Counted from the stretch's first letter, positions 8,927 to 17,218 are shown. The stretch is 64,000 nt of DNA from Hassallia sp050875635 (GCF_050875635.1 NZ_JBPAOH010000008.1:1-64000), one strand, 5' to 3'. The notes: generated from the sequence alone by a model not told the origin. Numbers and translations are program-made.

Positions 8927-11533
8927 CTAGTCTTCATCTTCACTGAAGCCATCCAGGAATGCAAGTGCTGCTTTGTAAACTACATTGCCTTCCACATAAT
9001 GTTTAGCAACCTCACTCACAGCTTCTTTGCCACCATTAAACCAACGTTCTCGATTCAATAGTTGTCGCCGAAGTTTCTGCCATTTAGTTGGTTGATTGCT
9101 TATAATCTCTTCAAATTCCGCCTCAATTATTTCCTCGGCTTCTGCCTCAGTCGCAGTTGGATGTTTCTGTTGTATTTTGCTCAATATGCCGATGATCTCA
9201 GTTACTGCCTGCCTAAAGCCTGGATCGGCTGCATATTTTTTGCCAACGATTTCACCCCAGTTTTTCTCGGTGATTTGAACAATTTCTGCTTTAATATTGT
9301 ATTTATTGTTGTCCGTCATAGTTCTTGAAATTAATGGTTCAAATTCATTTATAGCTTCTTGTCTCGAAGAACGTTGTGCCGTCGAACGAGGTTGTTCAGC
9401 AACTACATCGTCAATCAAGTCTCGAACGTTTACCATCTGGTAACTATTTTGACACTGAATCTGAGTTTGTTTATCATCTATGAATTTATATAGCACCTGT
9501 AATGGGTAGAAGTGGGGTGTTTGATTACCTTTGCAGGCTTGGCAATTGCAGGGAACTAGTATTTTATACTTCAAACGTTCGTAAGAAGAGTGAATTTTGT
9601 CGAGTTCGTGCCTCACCGTAACCAACAAATCTCGCTTACGCTTTCCGGAAACACGAATCCGAATCTCTCCTTTGTGATAGCGATAATACTCAATCACCTC
9701 TGCCTGCGCTTGATCTTTATTCAAGACAACACCGCTTCTCCAAACAGTTTGTCCTTCAATCGATGAGTGCATCTCGACGATGAAACGAGTCAGGATACCT
9801 TTGGGCATGAATTCATATTCGTAGCGCAAAAGCAAGTTATCATTTTCTTGCCACTCATACTCTGGTTGGTTAGGGTTAAGAAGTTGTGGAGCAATGTAAG
9901 TACGAGGGTAACTGGGAATTTCATAACACAATTTAAAATTTATCATTAATCGCAACAGTTCTGCCCGCATGTTGAGGTATTTGTTTTCATTCCAGATGTT
10001 TGCTAAATCATGACGGTCAAATTTACCCAAATTTTGAATGACTTGTGAGTTATCTAATACTTTATAAGCCGCATCTGTACCCCAAGTTGGCTTGAGAATT
10101 ACGGTTTTTATTAAAAGGTCATCTTCTTGGAAATGAAGGCATACACCTAAATCATGCAGATAGCCACTAAGTTGGAGTTTGTCCTCCTGTGTAGTAAACC
10201 CATTTTCCTGACAGATAGTTAGATATTCTTGCAAGCTAATATAGTCGCGGGAGTCACGTTCTAGAGCTTCCCGTACTTTAATCCAGGTTTTGGGCAGTTC
10301 TGTTCCTACATGGGGTAGGTTACTAATATAATATTTAATTTCATTCAGAATTTCTGGCAGACCGCGATTGGTAGCAAGGTTAGTAGCGAGTGTTTCTTTA
10401 AGATTGGTGAATTCACCTCGTAATTGTCGCTCGTTTATTTCGCGTTTGCGCTCCTGCTTTTCATTTTTAATAATAAGTAAGGGACTGTTATCGCTTAACA
10501 GTTCTACTACATTCAGCCAATAATAAAAATCTGTGTCTTCTTTTCGGCTATCAGCAACCAAGATATAAAGGGAGCGTTTGGTCAAGAAAAACTGGTGGGT
10601 GGCATGGTAAATCTCCTGACCACCAAAGTCCCAAATGTTAACCTGAAATTCTCTGCCATTTTCTAATGGGAAGCTCCATCGGATAATATCAATGCCTTCA
10701 GTAGAGATTTCATCTTGCTCTAGCTGATAATCTGGGTTTTGGATTTTTTTTGCTAAGGTAGTTTTACCTGCACCACCTTCTCCCACAATGAGTAATTTAG
10801 CTTCGTAGAGGTGATCAGTTTCTTGTTCTATCTGTTGTTTGTAAAAGTTCAGGATTGCTCTAAAGTCTTTCTCGCGGATTTCTGGGGGCAGTGTCGTCAG
10901 TTGATTCTCACCGAGGTCAAGCTGACTGAGGTTGGAAAGTTGACCAATCTCTGCTGGTAGTGTCGTCAGTTGATTGCCCCTGAGGTTAAGCTGACTGAGA
11001 TTGGAAAGTTGACCAATCTCTGCTGGTAGTGTCGTCAGTTGATTGCCCCTGAGGTTAAGCTGACTGAGGTTGGAAAGTTGACCAATCTCTGCTGGCAGTG
11101 TCGTCAGTTGATTGCCGGTGAGGTAAAGCACGCTGAGGTTGGAAAGTTGACCAATCTCTGCTGGCAGCGTCGTCAGTTGATTATTCCTGAGGTAAAGCAC
11201 GCTGAGGTTGGAAAGTTGACCAATCTCTGCTGGCAGCGTCGTCAGTTTATTGCTGGTGAGGTAAAGCCGACTGAGGTTGGAAAGTTGACCAATCTCTGCT
11301 GGCAGTGTCGTCAGTTGATTGCCGATGAGGTAAAGCACGCTGAGGTTGGAAAGTTGACCAATCTCTGCTGGCAGTGTCGTCAGTTGATTGTCGGTGAGGT
11401 AAAGCTCGCTGAGGTTGGAAAGTTGACCAATCTCTGCTGGCAGTGAAGTTAATTTTTGATAAGAGAGATTTAACTTTGCCACTCTATCTTTAGCAGCTTT
11501 TTTAATGACTTCCAGCAGCTCTTCATTCGTCAT
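8927..11533 (-). CDS. Leucine-rich-repeat ROCO protein (LRR-Roc-COR)
   Basis: This 868-residue protein has eight near-identical 23-residue leucine-rich repeats (LTTLPAEIGQLSNLSxLxLxxNQ, about residues 28-211). A Roc GTPase domain follows, with P-loop VGEGGAGKTTLAKK (about 250-263) and switch II WDFGGQEIYH, then a COR dimerisation domain (about 400-690). The G4 position reads IIKNEKQ, not T/NKxD, so nucleotide specificity may be altered. The last 100 residues form a module ending NGGKEAVSEVAKHYVEGNVV-YKAALAFLDGFS. From memory, similar tails occur in other cyanobacterial multidomain proteins. ROCO proteins are GTP-regulated switches; prokaryotic partners are mostly unknown. An immune or stress role is speculation. 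Confidence 0.9.
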   Translation of the reverse strand: MTNEELLEVIKKAAKDRVAKLNLSYQKLTSLPAEIGQLSNLSELYLTDNQLTTLPAEIGQLSNLSVLYLIGNQLTTLPAEIGQLSNLSRLYLTSNKLTTLPAEIGQLSNLSVLYLRNNQLTTLPAEIGQLSNLSVLYLTGNQLTTLPAEIGQLSNLSQLNLRGNQLTTLPAEIGQLSNLSQLNLRGNQLTTLPAEIGQLSNLSQLDLGENQLTTLPPEIREKDFRAILNFYKQQIEQETDHLYEAKLLIVGEGGAGKTTLAKKIQNPDYQLEQDEISTEGIDIIRWSFPLENGREFQVNIWDFGGQEIYHATHQFFLTKRSLYILVADSRKEDTDFYYWLNVVELLSDNSPLLIIKNEKQERKREINERQLRGEFTNLKETLATNLATNRGLPEILNEIKYYISNLPHVGTELPKTWIKVREALERDSRDYISLQEYLTICQENGFTTQEDKLQLSGYLHDLGVCLHFQEDDLLIKTVILKPTWGTDAAYKVLDNSQVIQNLGKFDRHDLANIWNENKYLNMRAELLRLMINFKLCYEIPSYPRTYIAPQLLNPNQPEYEWQENDNLLLRYEYEFMPKGILTRFIVEMHSSIEGQTVWRSGVVLNKDQAQAEVIEYYRYHKGEIRIRVSGKRKRDLLVTVRHELDKIHSSYERLKYKILVPCNCQACKGNQTPHFYPLQVLYKFIDDKQTQIQCQNSYQMVNVRDLIDDVVAEQPRSTAQRSSRQEAINEFEPLISRTMTDNNKYNIKAEIVQITEKNWGEIVGKKYAADPGFRQAVTEIIGILSKIQQKHPTATEAEAEEIIEAEFEEIISNQPTKWQKLRRQLLNRERWFNGGKEAVSEVAKHYVEGNVVYKAALAFLDGFSEDED

Positions 11534-11838
11534 CAGAAATCCTTCTACCTGAGTAATGCTTGCCTTTTATCCTAATATTTATTTAAATGATTGCCCAAGC
11601 GTGTTTATTGCAACTAAGTCTACCTAAAATATTACTGTTTCAATATAATTTGTCTTAAATTTTACTTTTATTCAGATTGGAGAGTAAGAGCAATCGGCAT
11701 GATTTTTAACATGGCGTTTCTGCCTGTAGATGGGGATTTATCGTAAACTGTAGACTCGCAGCATAGTTTCTTATGTATGTGTTGGGTGAGTGCGATCGCC
11801 ATTTGCTCTTAACACTGAAGTAATAGCTGCCACTCTTG

Positions 11839-12027
11839 TAAAATACAAGGGTGCGTTGCGCCTTTGCGACAACGCACTCTACAAAAGCAATGCGATCGCA
11901 CTAAAATACAAGGGTGCGTTGCGTCTTTGCGATAACGCACTCTACAAAAGCAATGCGATCGCACTAAAATACAAGGGTGCGTTGCGTCTTTGCGACAACG
12001 CACCCTACAAAAGCAATGCGATCGCGC
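11839..12027. repeat. Three tandem 63-bp units with hairpin and HIP1 site
   Basis: Unit starts are at 11839, 11902 and 11965. Each unit has taaaatacaagggtgcgttg, a short loop region, caacgcac(c/t)c and acaaaagcaatgcgatcgca. The gggtgcgttg/caacgcaccc arms form a 10-bp hairpin, perfect in unit 3 and with one or two mismatches in units 1 and 2. There is one GCGATCGC per unit. Confidence 0.9.
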
Positions 12028-12089
12028 AGCGACTCCCCTGGAGTATCGCACTTTGAGCTATTTTAGTTTGGGTCAAATTTAATTAGCAT

Positions 12090-12410
12090 TTAGGCATTTG
12101 ACTTACTCAAAATGCCTTTTGACTTACTCATTTTGGTGTTTTCCGCAAGCAAAAAGCCTTTTGACTTACTCAAAATGCCTTTTGACTTACTCATTTTGGT
12201 GTTTTCCGCAAGCAAAATGCCTTTTGACTTACTCAAAATGCCTTTTGACTTACTCATTTTGGTGTTTTCCGCAAGCAAAATGCCTTTTGACTTACTCATT
12301 TTGGTGTTTTCCGCAAGCATTTAGGCATTTGACTTTCTCATTTGAGTAATTGCTTTCTCGTAAAGGTATTTTCCGCAAGCAAAATGCTTAATTGCTTTCT
12401 CATGTTTTGA
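12090..12410. repeat. Nested satellite: 63-bp units built of 21- and 42-bp parts
   Basis: The element ggtgttttccgcaagc recurs at 12135, 12198, 12261 and 12303, that is, with spacings of 63, 63 and 42. Each 63-bp unit is a 21-bp block (aaaatgccttttgacttact c) plus a 42-bp block that repeats it and adds cattttggtgttttccgcaag. The last unit lost the 21-bp block. Diverged copies extend both sides (caagcatttaggcatttgac; ttttccgcaagcaaaatgct). Confidence 0.88.
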
Positions 12411-12494
12411 GTAATTCACGTATTCATGACAACTATCGCTGTTGTAAATTTCATTTTATTCCTACGCAGAAGTTCGTAGAAGCGCTTTCGTAGT

Positions 12495-12510
12495 GAGGAC
12501 TTCAGTCCTC
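12495..12510. repeat. Short gaggact/agtcctc hairpin
   Basis: A 7-bp perfect stem with a 2-base loop in the context tagtgaggacttcagtcctc, an element that recurs in cyanobacterial intergenic DNA. Confidence 0.55.
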
Positions 12511-12565
12511 AAATTTATATCATGTCCGCTAATTTAAAATTAATAAAAATATTGCAACCCTCACA

Positions 12566-12684
12566 AGAGACGTTCCGGCGGAACGTCTCTACAATATATG
12601 TGATTTGCGATTTGACTAGCTCAAATCAAAATCCTTGGTACTAACAAACGGCGGAACGTCTCTACAATATATGTGATTTGCGAT
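12566..12684. repeat. AGAGACGTTCCG palindrome with direct duplication of its right half
   Basis: 12566-12590 is a 12+1+12 perfect palindrome. Its right half plus flank (36 bp from 12576, beginning cggcggaacgtctctacaat) is repeated exactly at 12649-12684. A decayed relative lies at 41450-41475. Confidence 0.8.
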
Positions 12685-12702
12685 CGCATGATATAAAGAT
12701 TT

Positions 12703-13515
12703 TCAAGAAAACTCCACCCGTTCAATAGTAGCTTGAAAAAATTCACTATACCGCTTTGTGCCAAACCACCAACCTGCACTCATCTTATAGGGGATAGTGA
12801 AACCGCTTTCATGTAGTTCTGCTTCACACTTACTACCAAAGGGAATGTAAGCCCAAGTTTTATTTTCTGTGCGATCGCCCCAACGTGGCAACCAAATTCG
12901 TAAAACTTTGCCGTCTGCATCGATTACTAAAGTCAGAGTGACAGATTCACCATCAATCTGTAAGCTAGCTTGAATCGTGTTATCGTCAAGCGCTTTCCAC
13001 GTTGTACCCATACTAGGCAATAAGGCAGACGGTAGCCAAATAAATTCTGCTGCCAGTCGTCCAATAGCGGAACGATTAATATCCTTTGAATCTACATTCA
13101 CAATTGGGATTAATCCCCACATTTTAAACTGCATTCTCCCCGAATTATTAAAATAATAATCGGCTCCTTTAAATTGAAATCCTCTACCAATTACTGCTTT
13201 CCAAACAAATCCTTTGGGAGTGAGGATTTCTTGTGCTTGCATGGCTAGCCAAGGTTTATCTTGTGCAAGCCGAAACTGTCCTCGCATTTTTAGCTTGACA
13301 GAAGTTGCTAAAGGAGCGTCCGGTGCGATCGCATGTAAAAAATAACGCTGTACGGGTGCAGGTAATGCCGCAACCATCTCTGCGTTAAATCGCTGATGAG
13401 CAGGTGGAAATTCCAGTGCGTGCCAAATTCGACTAATTTGTTGATTGGTTTCGATTTGCATCCAGGATAGAATTATAGCGGTTATTGGTTGAGTCCAATA
13501 CACTCGTAGGGGCAC
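12703..13515 (-). CDS. DUF6544/DUF6920-like protein with repeat-disrupted 5' end
   Basis: The product is up to 270 residues. It contains FNAEMVAALPAPVQRYFLHA, a central KPWLAMQAQEILTPKGFVWK region, and a C-terminal AGWWFGTKRYSEFFQATIER. This is the pattern of a family of unknown function seen in cyanobacteria and actinobacteria. The open frame can begin at a GTG at 13515, but that codon lies in a palindromic repeat (13506-13534); an internal ATG at 13461 (MQIETNQQI) is the first start in native sequence. Upstream, beyond the repeat, another frame encodes MIAKVFLGIIILSAIA from an ATG at 13632, which looks like the original N-terminal membrane segment. The gene is probably 5'-disrupted; whether the downstream part is still expressed is unknown. 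Confidence 0.65.
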   Translation of the reverse strand: MPLRVYWTQPITAIILSWMQIETNQQISRIWHALEFPPAHQRFNAEMVAALPAPVQRYFLHAIAPDAPLATSVKLKMRGQFRLAQDKPWLAMQAQEILTPKGFVWKAVIGRGFQFKGADYYFNNSGRMQFKMWGLIPIVNVDSKDINRSAIGRLAAEFIWLPSALLPSMGTTWKALDDNTIQASLQIDGESVTLTLVIDADGKVLRIWLPRWGDRTENKTWAYIPFGSKCEAELHESGFTIPYKMSAGWWFGTKRYSEFFQATIERVEFS

Positions 13516-13534
13516 GGCAATGCCGTGCCCCTAC
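13506..13534. repeat. 29-bp perfect palindrome (gtaggggcacggca family)
   Basis: Fourteen-base arms around a single central A. It lies inside the 5' part of the DUF6544-like gene. A decayed copy is at 59857-59888. Confidence 0.88.
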
Positions 13535-13718
13535 ACGCGACGATAGAACTTTGTATTGCATCCAACTAAGAACGGCTATAATAACGCGATCGCGCTGAGA
13601 ATAATTATACCCAGGAAAACTTTGGCAATCATGACGATATCTCCATTCGAGAGTCATCATCATCTTAGAAAACAACTATAAGAAACTTGTGAAGAAATTA
13701 CTGCGATTATCACAATAG

Positions 13719-14042
13719 TCAAATGGATACTCTTTCATCTTCTTTAGGCTCAAACCTTGGTATTGTGTTAAGGTCTTTCTCTTCTTCTTTAAGGACGTGG
13801 TACAGTTCCCAACTTTGTTGAAGATTTAACCAAAACTCAGCACTGTTTCCAAAAAACTTTGATAACCGCAGGGCAGTAGTTGGCGTTACTCCACGCTTTT
13901 GGTTTATTAGCTCATTAATTCGCTGATAGGGAACGTGAATGAAGAGTGCAAGTTCAGTTTGTGATATCGCAAAAGGCTCTAAGAAATCCTTAAGTAAGAT
14001 TTCCCCAGGATGCGTGGGAGGACGATGTTTAGGCACTCTCAT
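13719..14042 (-). CDS. higA: HigA-family antitoxin
   Basis: This 107-residue protein starts MRVPKHRPPTHPGEILLKDF, the family signature, followed by a helix-turn-helix (ISQTELALFIHVPYQRINEL, then INQKRGVTPTTALRLSKFFG). The C-terminal helix is NSAEFWLNLQQSWELYHVLK. HigA neutralises the HigB mRNA interferase and represses its own operon. I chose the ATG at 14042 because gagg lies about 9 bases upstream; a GTG at 14057, overlapping the toxin stop, would add five residues. The antitoxin is intact although the toxin is frameshifted. The gene order, toxin first and antitoxin second, is typical of higBA. Confidence 0.9.
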   Translation of the reverse strand: MRVPKHRPPTHPGEILLKDFLEPFAISQTELALFIHVPYQRINELINQKRGVTPTTALRLSKFFGNSAEFWLNLQQSWELYHVLKEEEKDLNTIPRFEPKEDERVSI

Positions 14043-14056
14043 TGCTGCATACCTCA

Positions 14057-14351
14057 CTAATGATAATCAACTATTTCAACCTCAGAAGCTCCTTCTACTG
14101 TCCACACAAAGCACATTCGATATTGATCGTTAATCCGAATACTATGCAACCCTTTTCTGTCACCTTTTAAGGCTTCCAACCTATTACCTGGTGGCACTTT
14201 CATATCATCCAAAGAGAACGCAGCGTTTAATTGGTCTAGTTTTCTCTGTGCGACACTCCAAAGGTTGACGGGACAAGTTTTTCGAGCGTATGCTTGAGTC
14301 GTTCCCATCAAAAATGTCTTCAGTTCCTTTGTCTTTGAATGACACTATCAT
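14057..14351 (-). pseudogene. higB: HigB-type toxin gene, frameshifted
   Basis: HigB is a RelE-fold, ribosome-dependent mRNA nuclease. The C-terminal two thirds (ARKTCPVNLWSVAQRKLDQL onward, then KVPPGNRLEALKGDRKG, ending VEIVDYH) read in one frame. The expected N-terminus, MIVSFKDKGTEDIFDGNDSS, starts at an ATG at 14351 but is in another frame. Removing one base near 14288 joins the two into a full-length HigB of about 97 residues. As it stands, translation from 14351 runs out of frame, and a start at 14311 gives an 84-residue protein lacking the conserved first strand. A sequencing error cannot be excluded. Confidence 0.8.
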
Positions 14352-14360
14352 AAAAAGCAT

Positions 14361-14383
14361 AATAGCACGGATATCATGCTATT
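14361..14383. promoter_or_regulatory. Candidate HigA operator
   Basis: An inverted repeat, aatagca-N9-tgctatt, starts 9 bases upstream of the higB ATG on the minus strand. This is the usual place for autoregulation by the HigA helix-turn-helix protein. Function is inferred from position and symmetry only. Confidence 0.5.
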
Positions 14384-14452
14384 ACAGGAAAATTAATCCA
14401 TTAACAAGCAAAAAAGATGATATTAGAGATAATTTACTTTCATAGCGTCAAA

Positions 14453-14604
14453 TTAAGCGATGCTACCGTGTTTTCTGGCTTCTTTGTAGGAAGTGCCCAC
14501 ATTTTTCAAGCCGGCTTTAATCATTTGCTGTTCCAATAAGGCAAAGAAACGCGCTTTATCACCATCTTTGACCACAGCTTGATTATGCGCTTGGTGCGAT
14601 CGCT
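14453..14604 (-). pseudogene. Duplicated 3' fragment of the nurA-like gene
   Basis: About 150 bp match the 3' end of the gene at 15120-16295 with a few substitutions. On the minus strand they encode AHNQAVVKDGDKARFFALLE, then QQMIKAGLKNVGTSYKEARK, and the terminal GSIA and stop. There is no start and no N-terminal domain. Homology ends abruptly at a HIP1 site (gcgatcgct) at its 5' side and at the stop codon at its 3' side. It looks like a partial tandem duplication separated from its parent by about 500 bp of repeats. Confidence 0.88.
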
Positions 14605-14740
14605 TGGGGTGTGTATTTTATGCGATCGCGTAGCGGTTCCTCTAGAACATGAACGCTAAAAACCATAACAGACTGGTTAGGCTGCTGGCTACAAAACTCA
14701 ACTTCATTTTTCTATTGAGAAAACCTCGAAAGCTACTCCC

Positions 14741-15089
14741 TTCCCACTACAAGATTACCTATCTTCTTTCTCTTCTTCCTTTGTGTACTTCGTGTCTTTG
14801 CGGTTCGTTAAATAAGTATTTTTCGAGCGGGAAGGGAGTAAATCGTAACGAACCGCAGAGAACGCAGAGTTCACGGAGGAATGAGGAAGAGAGAGAATTT
14901 TTGCGTAAGTCCCGACTTCCCACTACAAGATTACCTATCTTCTTTCTCTTCTTCCTTTGTGTACTTCGTGTCTTTGCGGTTGTTAAATAAGTATTTTTCG
15001 AGCGGGAAGGGAGTAAATCGTAACGAACCGCAGAGAACGCAGAGTTCACGGAGGAATGAGGAAGAGAGAGAATTTTTGCGTAAGTCCCG
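14741..15089. repeat. Two tandem copies of a ~176-bp element
   Basis: Copy 1 begins at 14741 and copy 2 at 14917 (ttcccactacaagattacct). The copies are nearly identical; copy 2 lacks one base in cggttcgttaaataag. Each contains an inverted repeat (ctttgcggttcgtta with taacgaaccgcagag) of the kind seen in short non-autonomous elements. It lies between the nurA fragment and nurA. The open frames over it are unlikely to be genes. Confidence 0.85.
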
Positions 15090-15119
15090 ATCGCATAAAA
15101 TTTCGCAAATAGCCTCCAA

Positions 15120-16295
15120 TTAAGCGATGCTACCGCGTTTTCTGGCTTCTTTGTAGGAAGTGCCCACATTTCTCAAACCGGCTTTAATCATTTGTTGTTC
15201 CAATAAAGCAAAGAAACGCGCTTTATCACCACCTTTGACTACAGCTTGATTATGCGCTTCCGCGATCGCTACTGGATACCCATATCCTTTTTGCACTTGT
15301 GCCAACATCAATCCTAATGCTTGGTCTAACATAGTTGTATTTTCCGCTACCCACGCCGGAACTTCTATCCGGGCAATTTCGGTGCCAACATGGACGTAGC
15401 AAAAGTAAATTTTTTGGTCTTCGTATTGTTCTAAAATGTGGGCATTACTGCGCCATAAAGTGCTGCGTTGTCCAGGTTTGAGTTTAGTTGACCAAAGCGC
15501 GGTATCTCGTAAAGGCTCAAATATTTTACAAGGTACTTTTTCTAATTGATTGGGGCAAAAAGTTTTACAATCGGGAACTGGGTGAGAACAAGCTGTTAAA
15601 CGTAAAAAGTTCATCGCTTCAATGTTGCGAGAAGCACTGAGATAACCCATGATGGGAATTTGAGCTTCGCGCATCTGTTTCCAAGCTTCGAGAATCGGGG
15701 GTAAAATGCGATCGCGTGCTTCCCCAGGCAACTGTTCCAAAAACCAGTAAATTAACGAACCATCCACCATTGCTAAGGTTGGTGCTTCCGTCTTTTCTGC
15801 ACAAGCAAGTTCTGCTAACACAGTAGTTTCACTCGCAGTGCGTCGATAACCCATCCATTCTTCGGTGCGAATTCCCCACTGCCGCGACATATATAAATCT
15901 TCAGCGCGGTAAAATACTTCTGGTAAACTATCTAAAACTGGGTGAAGATTTTGTCCGTAGTGCAAAACGACTCTGCCGATGTTGAGGAGATAGCAGTAAG
16001 CAATTTCGTGGTGATTCGGGGCAATTTGGGAACCGTCGGTAGCAATAACAGTATGTACCTTCGGTGGAGTTGGGATATCGATACAGATATCTAGAGGCTC
16101 AACTGGGGTAGCATTAGAAAAAATAATGCGATCGCGCCATTTTTCCTGTCGCTGTACTAAATCATCTTGGCGATCGTAAGCATTTTTCAGATGTTGTTGC
16201 GCTAATTCTAAACGCTGCCGACTTGCAGCAGCTTCTAAAGTCAGATGCTGACTTAAGCCTTGCATTTGTCGCGCTAATTGTGTCAGGTCAAGCAT
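15120..16295 (-). CDS. NurA-domain DNA repair nuclease-like protein
   Basis: This 391-residue protein has the NurA 5'-to-3' nuclease fold. The first acidic motif is HTVIATDGSQIAPNHHE (Asp87), the second is APTLAMVDGSLIYWFLEQLP, and the C-terminal EAHNQAVVKGGDKARFF gives the third active-site region. In archaea NurA works with the HerA ATPase in end resection; no HerA gene is adjacent here, so the role in cyanobacteria is inferred from fold only. The N-terminal 60 residues form a predicted coiled coil. Length is normal for the cyanobacterial branch. The gene's 3' end is partly duplicated downstream. Confidence 0.85.
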   Translation of the reverse strand: MLDLTQLARQMQGLSQHLTLEAAASRQRLELAQQHLKNAYDRQDDLVQRQEKWRDRIIFSNATPVEPLDICIDIPTPPKVHTVIATDGSQIAPNHHEIAYCYLLNIGRVVLHYGQNLHPVLDSLPEVFYRAEDLYMSRQWGIRTEEWMGYRRTASETTVLAELACAEKTEAPTLAMVDGSLIYWFLEQLPGEARDRILPPILEAWKQMREAQIPIMGYLSASRNIEAMNFLRLTACSHPVPDCKTFCPNQLEKVPCKIFEPLRDTALWSTKLKPGQRSTLWRSNAHILEQYEDQKIYFCYVHVGTEIARIEVPAWVAENTTMLDQALGLMLAQVQKGYGYPVAIAEAHNQAVVKGGDKARFFALLEQQMIKAGLRNVGTSYKEARKRGSIA

Positions 16296-16302
16296 AAAGT
16301 TT

Positions 16303-16440
16303 TGTTAATTGTTAATTGTTAGTGGTTAGTTGTTAATTGTTAGTTGTTAGTGGTTAGTTGTTGGTTAGTGCGTTGTTCAGATTTACCATTATCCCCTATC
16401 CCCTATCAACTATCCACTATCAACTATCAACTATCAACTA
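16303..16440. repeat. Low-complexity tandem repeats (ttagttgttaattg; ctatcaa)
   Basis: Tandem 7-mers, gttagttgttaattgt on one side and atcaactatccactatcaac on the other, fill the gap between the nurA and HAD genes. They touch the HAD stop codon. Confidence 0.75.
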
Positions 16441-17218
16441 TCCATTCCGAAAAATCTTGACCAAACTGAGAAAGCGATATTAGCTGGATTCGCGAATCGT
16501 TTTCAGCCGCGTTTCTTTCTGGTTGAGTATTATAACCCCAGTCTGCCAAAAAGAGTTTGACATTTTCTAAGTCGGTTTGCTGTGTAACTAACTGTAACGT
16601 TTTGATTCTGTCTTCTACAAACCATAAACTGACTGCTTTTTCTTGTGCAGCCTGAATTAATTCTCTCAAAATTTCGTATTTGGGACGCTTGACTTCTTTC
16701 CCGAAAATCGCTTCTTTGGGGAAAGTAACTCCTTGTTGTTGCAACAACTGCTGTACAAAACGTGCTTCTTTGGTAGTGACGATATACAGCTTGACTTGAC
16801 AGGCAATTGCTTTAATTTTTTCTACTACACCTGGATAAAATCGATGCAGACTCAGCCAGCCATCTAAATCTGTAGCAATCCATTCATCCCGGAGATTATC
16901 TAGTTTAATAGCAATTTCTTTTGCCTGTAGCTTGTCTTCTAACAAAATTTGTTGAGCGATACTTGCCCATTCTTGAAGAATCTTTTCATCATCAATTCCC
17001 GCTACCAAAGCTTTAATTAAGACAGGCATTTCCCAACCTGTTTCAATTACAGGTCTCAGCCGATAAAATCTAGAAGCTAAATCATCTGATGGCGTTTGGT
17101 TAATTGGCGACCATACTTGACAATAGGTACGCCATGCTACCTGAAAATATTCAATTAGTCCGTCGCAAATTACACCATCAAAGTCTAGAGCGAGAATTGT
17201 AGGACTATTTGCGGTCAT
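16427..17218 (-). CDS. HAD-family hydrolase
   Basis: The 263-residue protein starts MTANSPTILALDFDGVICDG, with motif I Asp-x-Asp intact. A helical cap follows, then motif II in KLYIVTTKEARFVQQLL, a motif III lysine region around GKEVKRPKYEIL, and motif IV in SLWFVEDRIKTLQLV. The arrangement resembles phosphoglycolate phosphatase-like enzymes. The substrate is not predictable. I use the ATG at 17218; an upstream start at 17389 would add 57 residues of no recognisable homology. The gene stands alone between nurA and the xis genes. Confidence 0.8.
   Translation of the reverse strand: MTANSPTILALDFDGVICDGLIEYFQVAWRTYCQVWSPINQTPSDDLASRFYRLRPVIETGWEMPVLIKALVAGIDDEKILQEWASIAQQILLEDKLQAKEIAIKLDNLRDEWIATDLDGWLSLHRFYPGVVEKIKAIACQVKLYIVTTKEARFVQQLLQQQGVTFPKEAIFGKEVKRPKYEILRELIQAAQEKAVSLWFVEDRIKTLQLVTQQTDLENVKLFLADWGYNTQPERNAAENDSRIQLISLSQFGQDFSEWIVDS

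Larger units (their letters stand above)
11534..12702. other. 1.2-kb non-coding region made largely of repeat families
   Basis: It contains two 63-bp-period arrays, a gaggact hairpin at 12495-12510, and an AGAGACGTTCCG palindrome with a duplicated flank. Unique sequence is limited to 11534-11838, 12411-12494 and short spacers. Long open frames here exist only because the repeat period is divisible by three. Confidence 0.8.

Noticed and set aside
11039..11446. Repetitive plus-strand frame (EVGKLTNLCWQ repeats)
   Set aside because: It is the antisense reading of the 69-bp LRR codon repeats of the ROCO gene.
11790..12349. Long open frames on both strands encoding repeated peptides
   Set aside because: They follow from tandem units whose 63-bp period is a multiple of three and that lack stops; there is no ribosome-binding site and no domain.
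11839..12410. Possible CRISPR array
   Set aside because: The units are contiguous with no unique spacers, contain nested subrepeats, and no cas gene is near.
14649..15169. Several open frames of 60-136 codons
   Set aside because: They run through the two 176-bp repeat copies on both strands and share the same repeated peptides; no homology beyond the overlapping nurA end.
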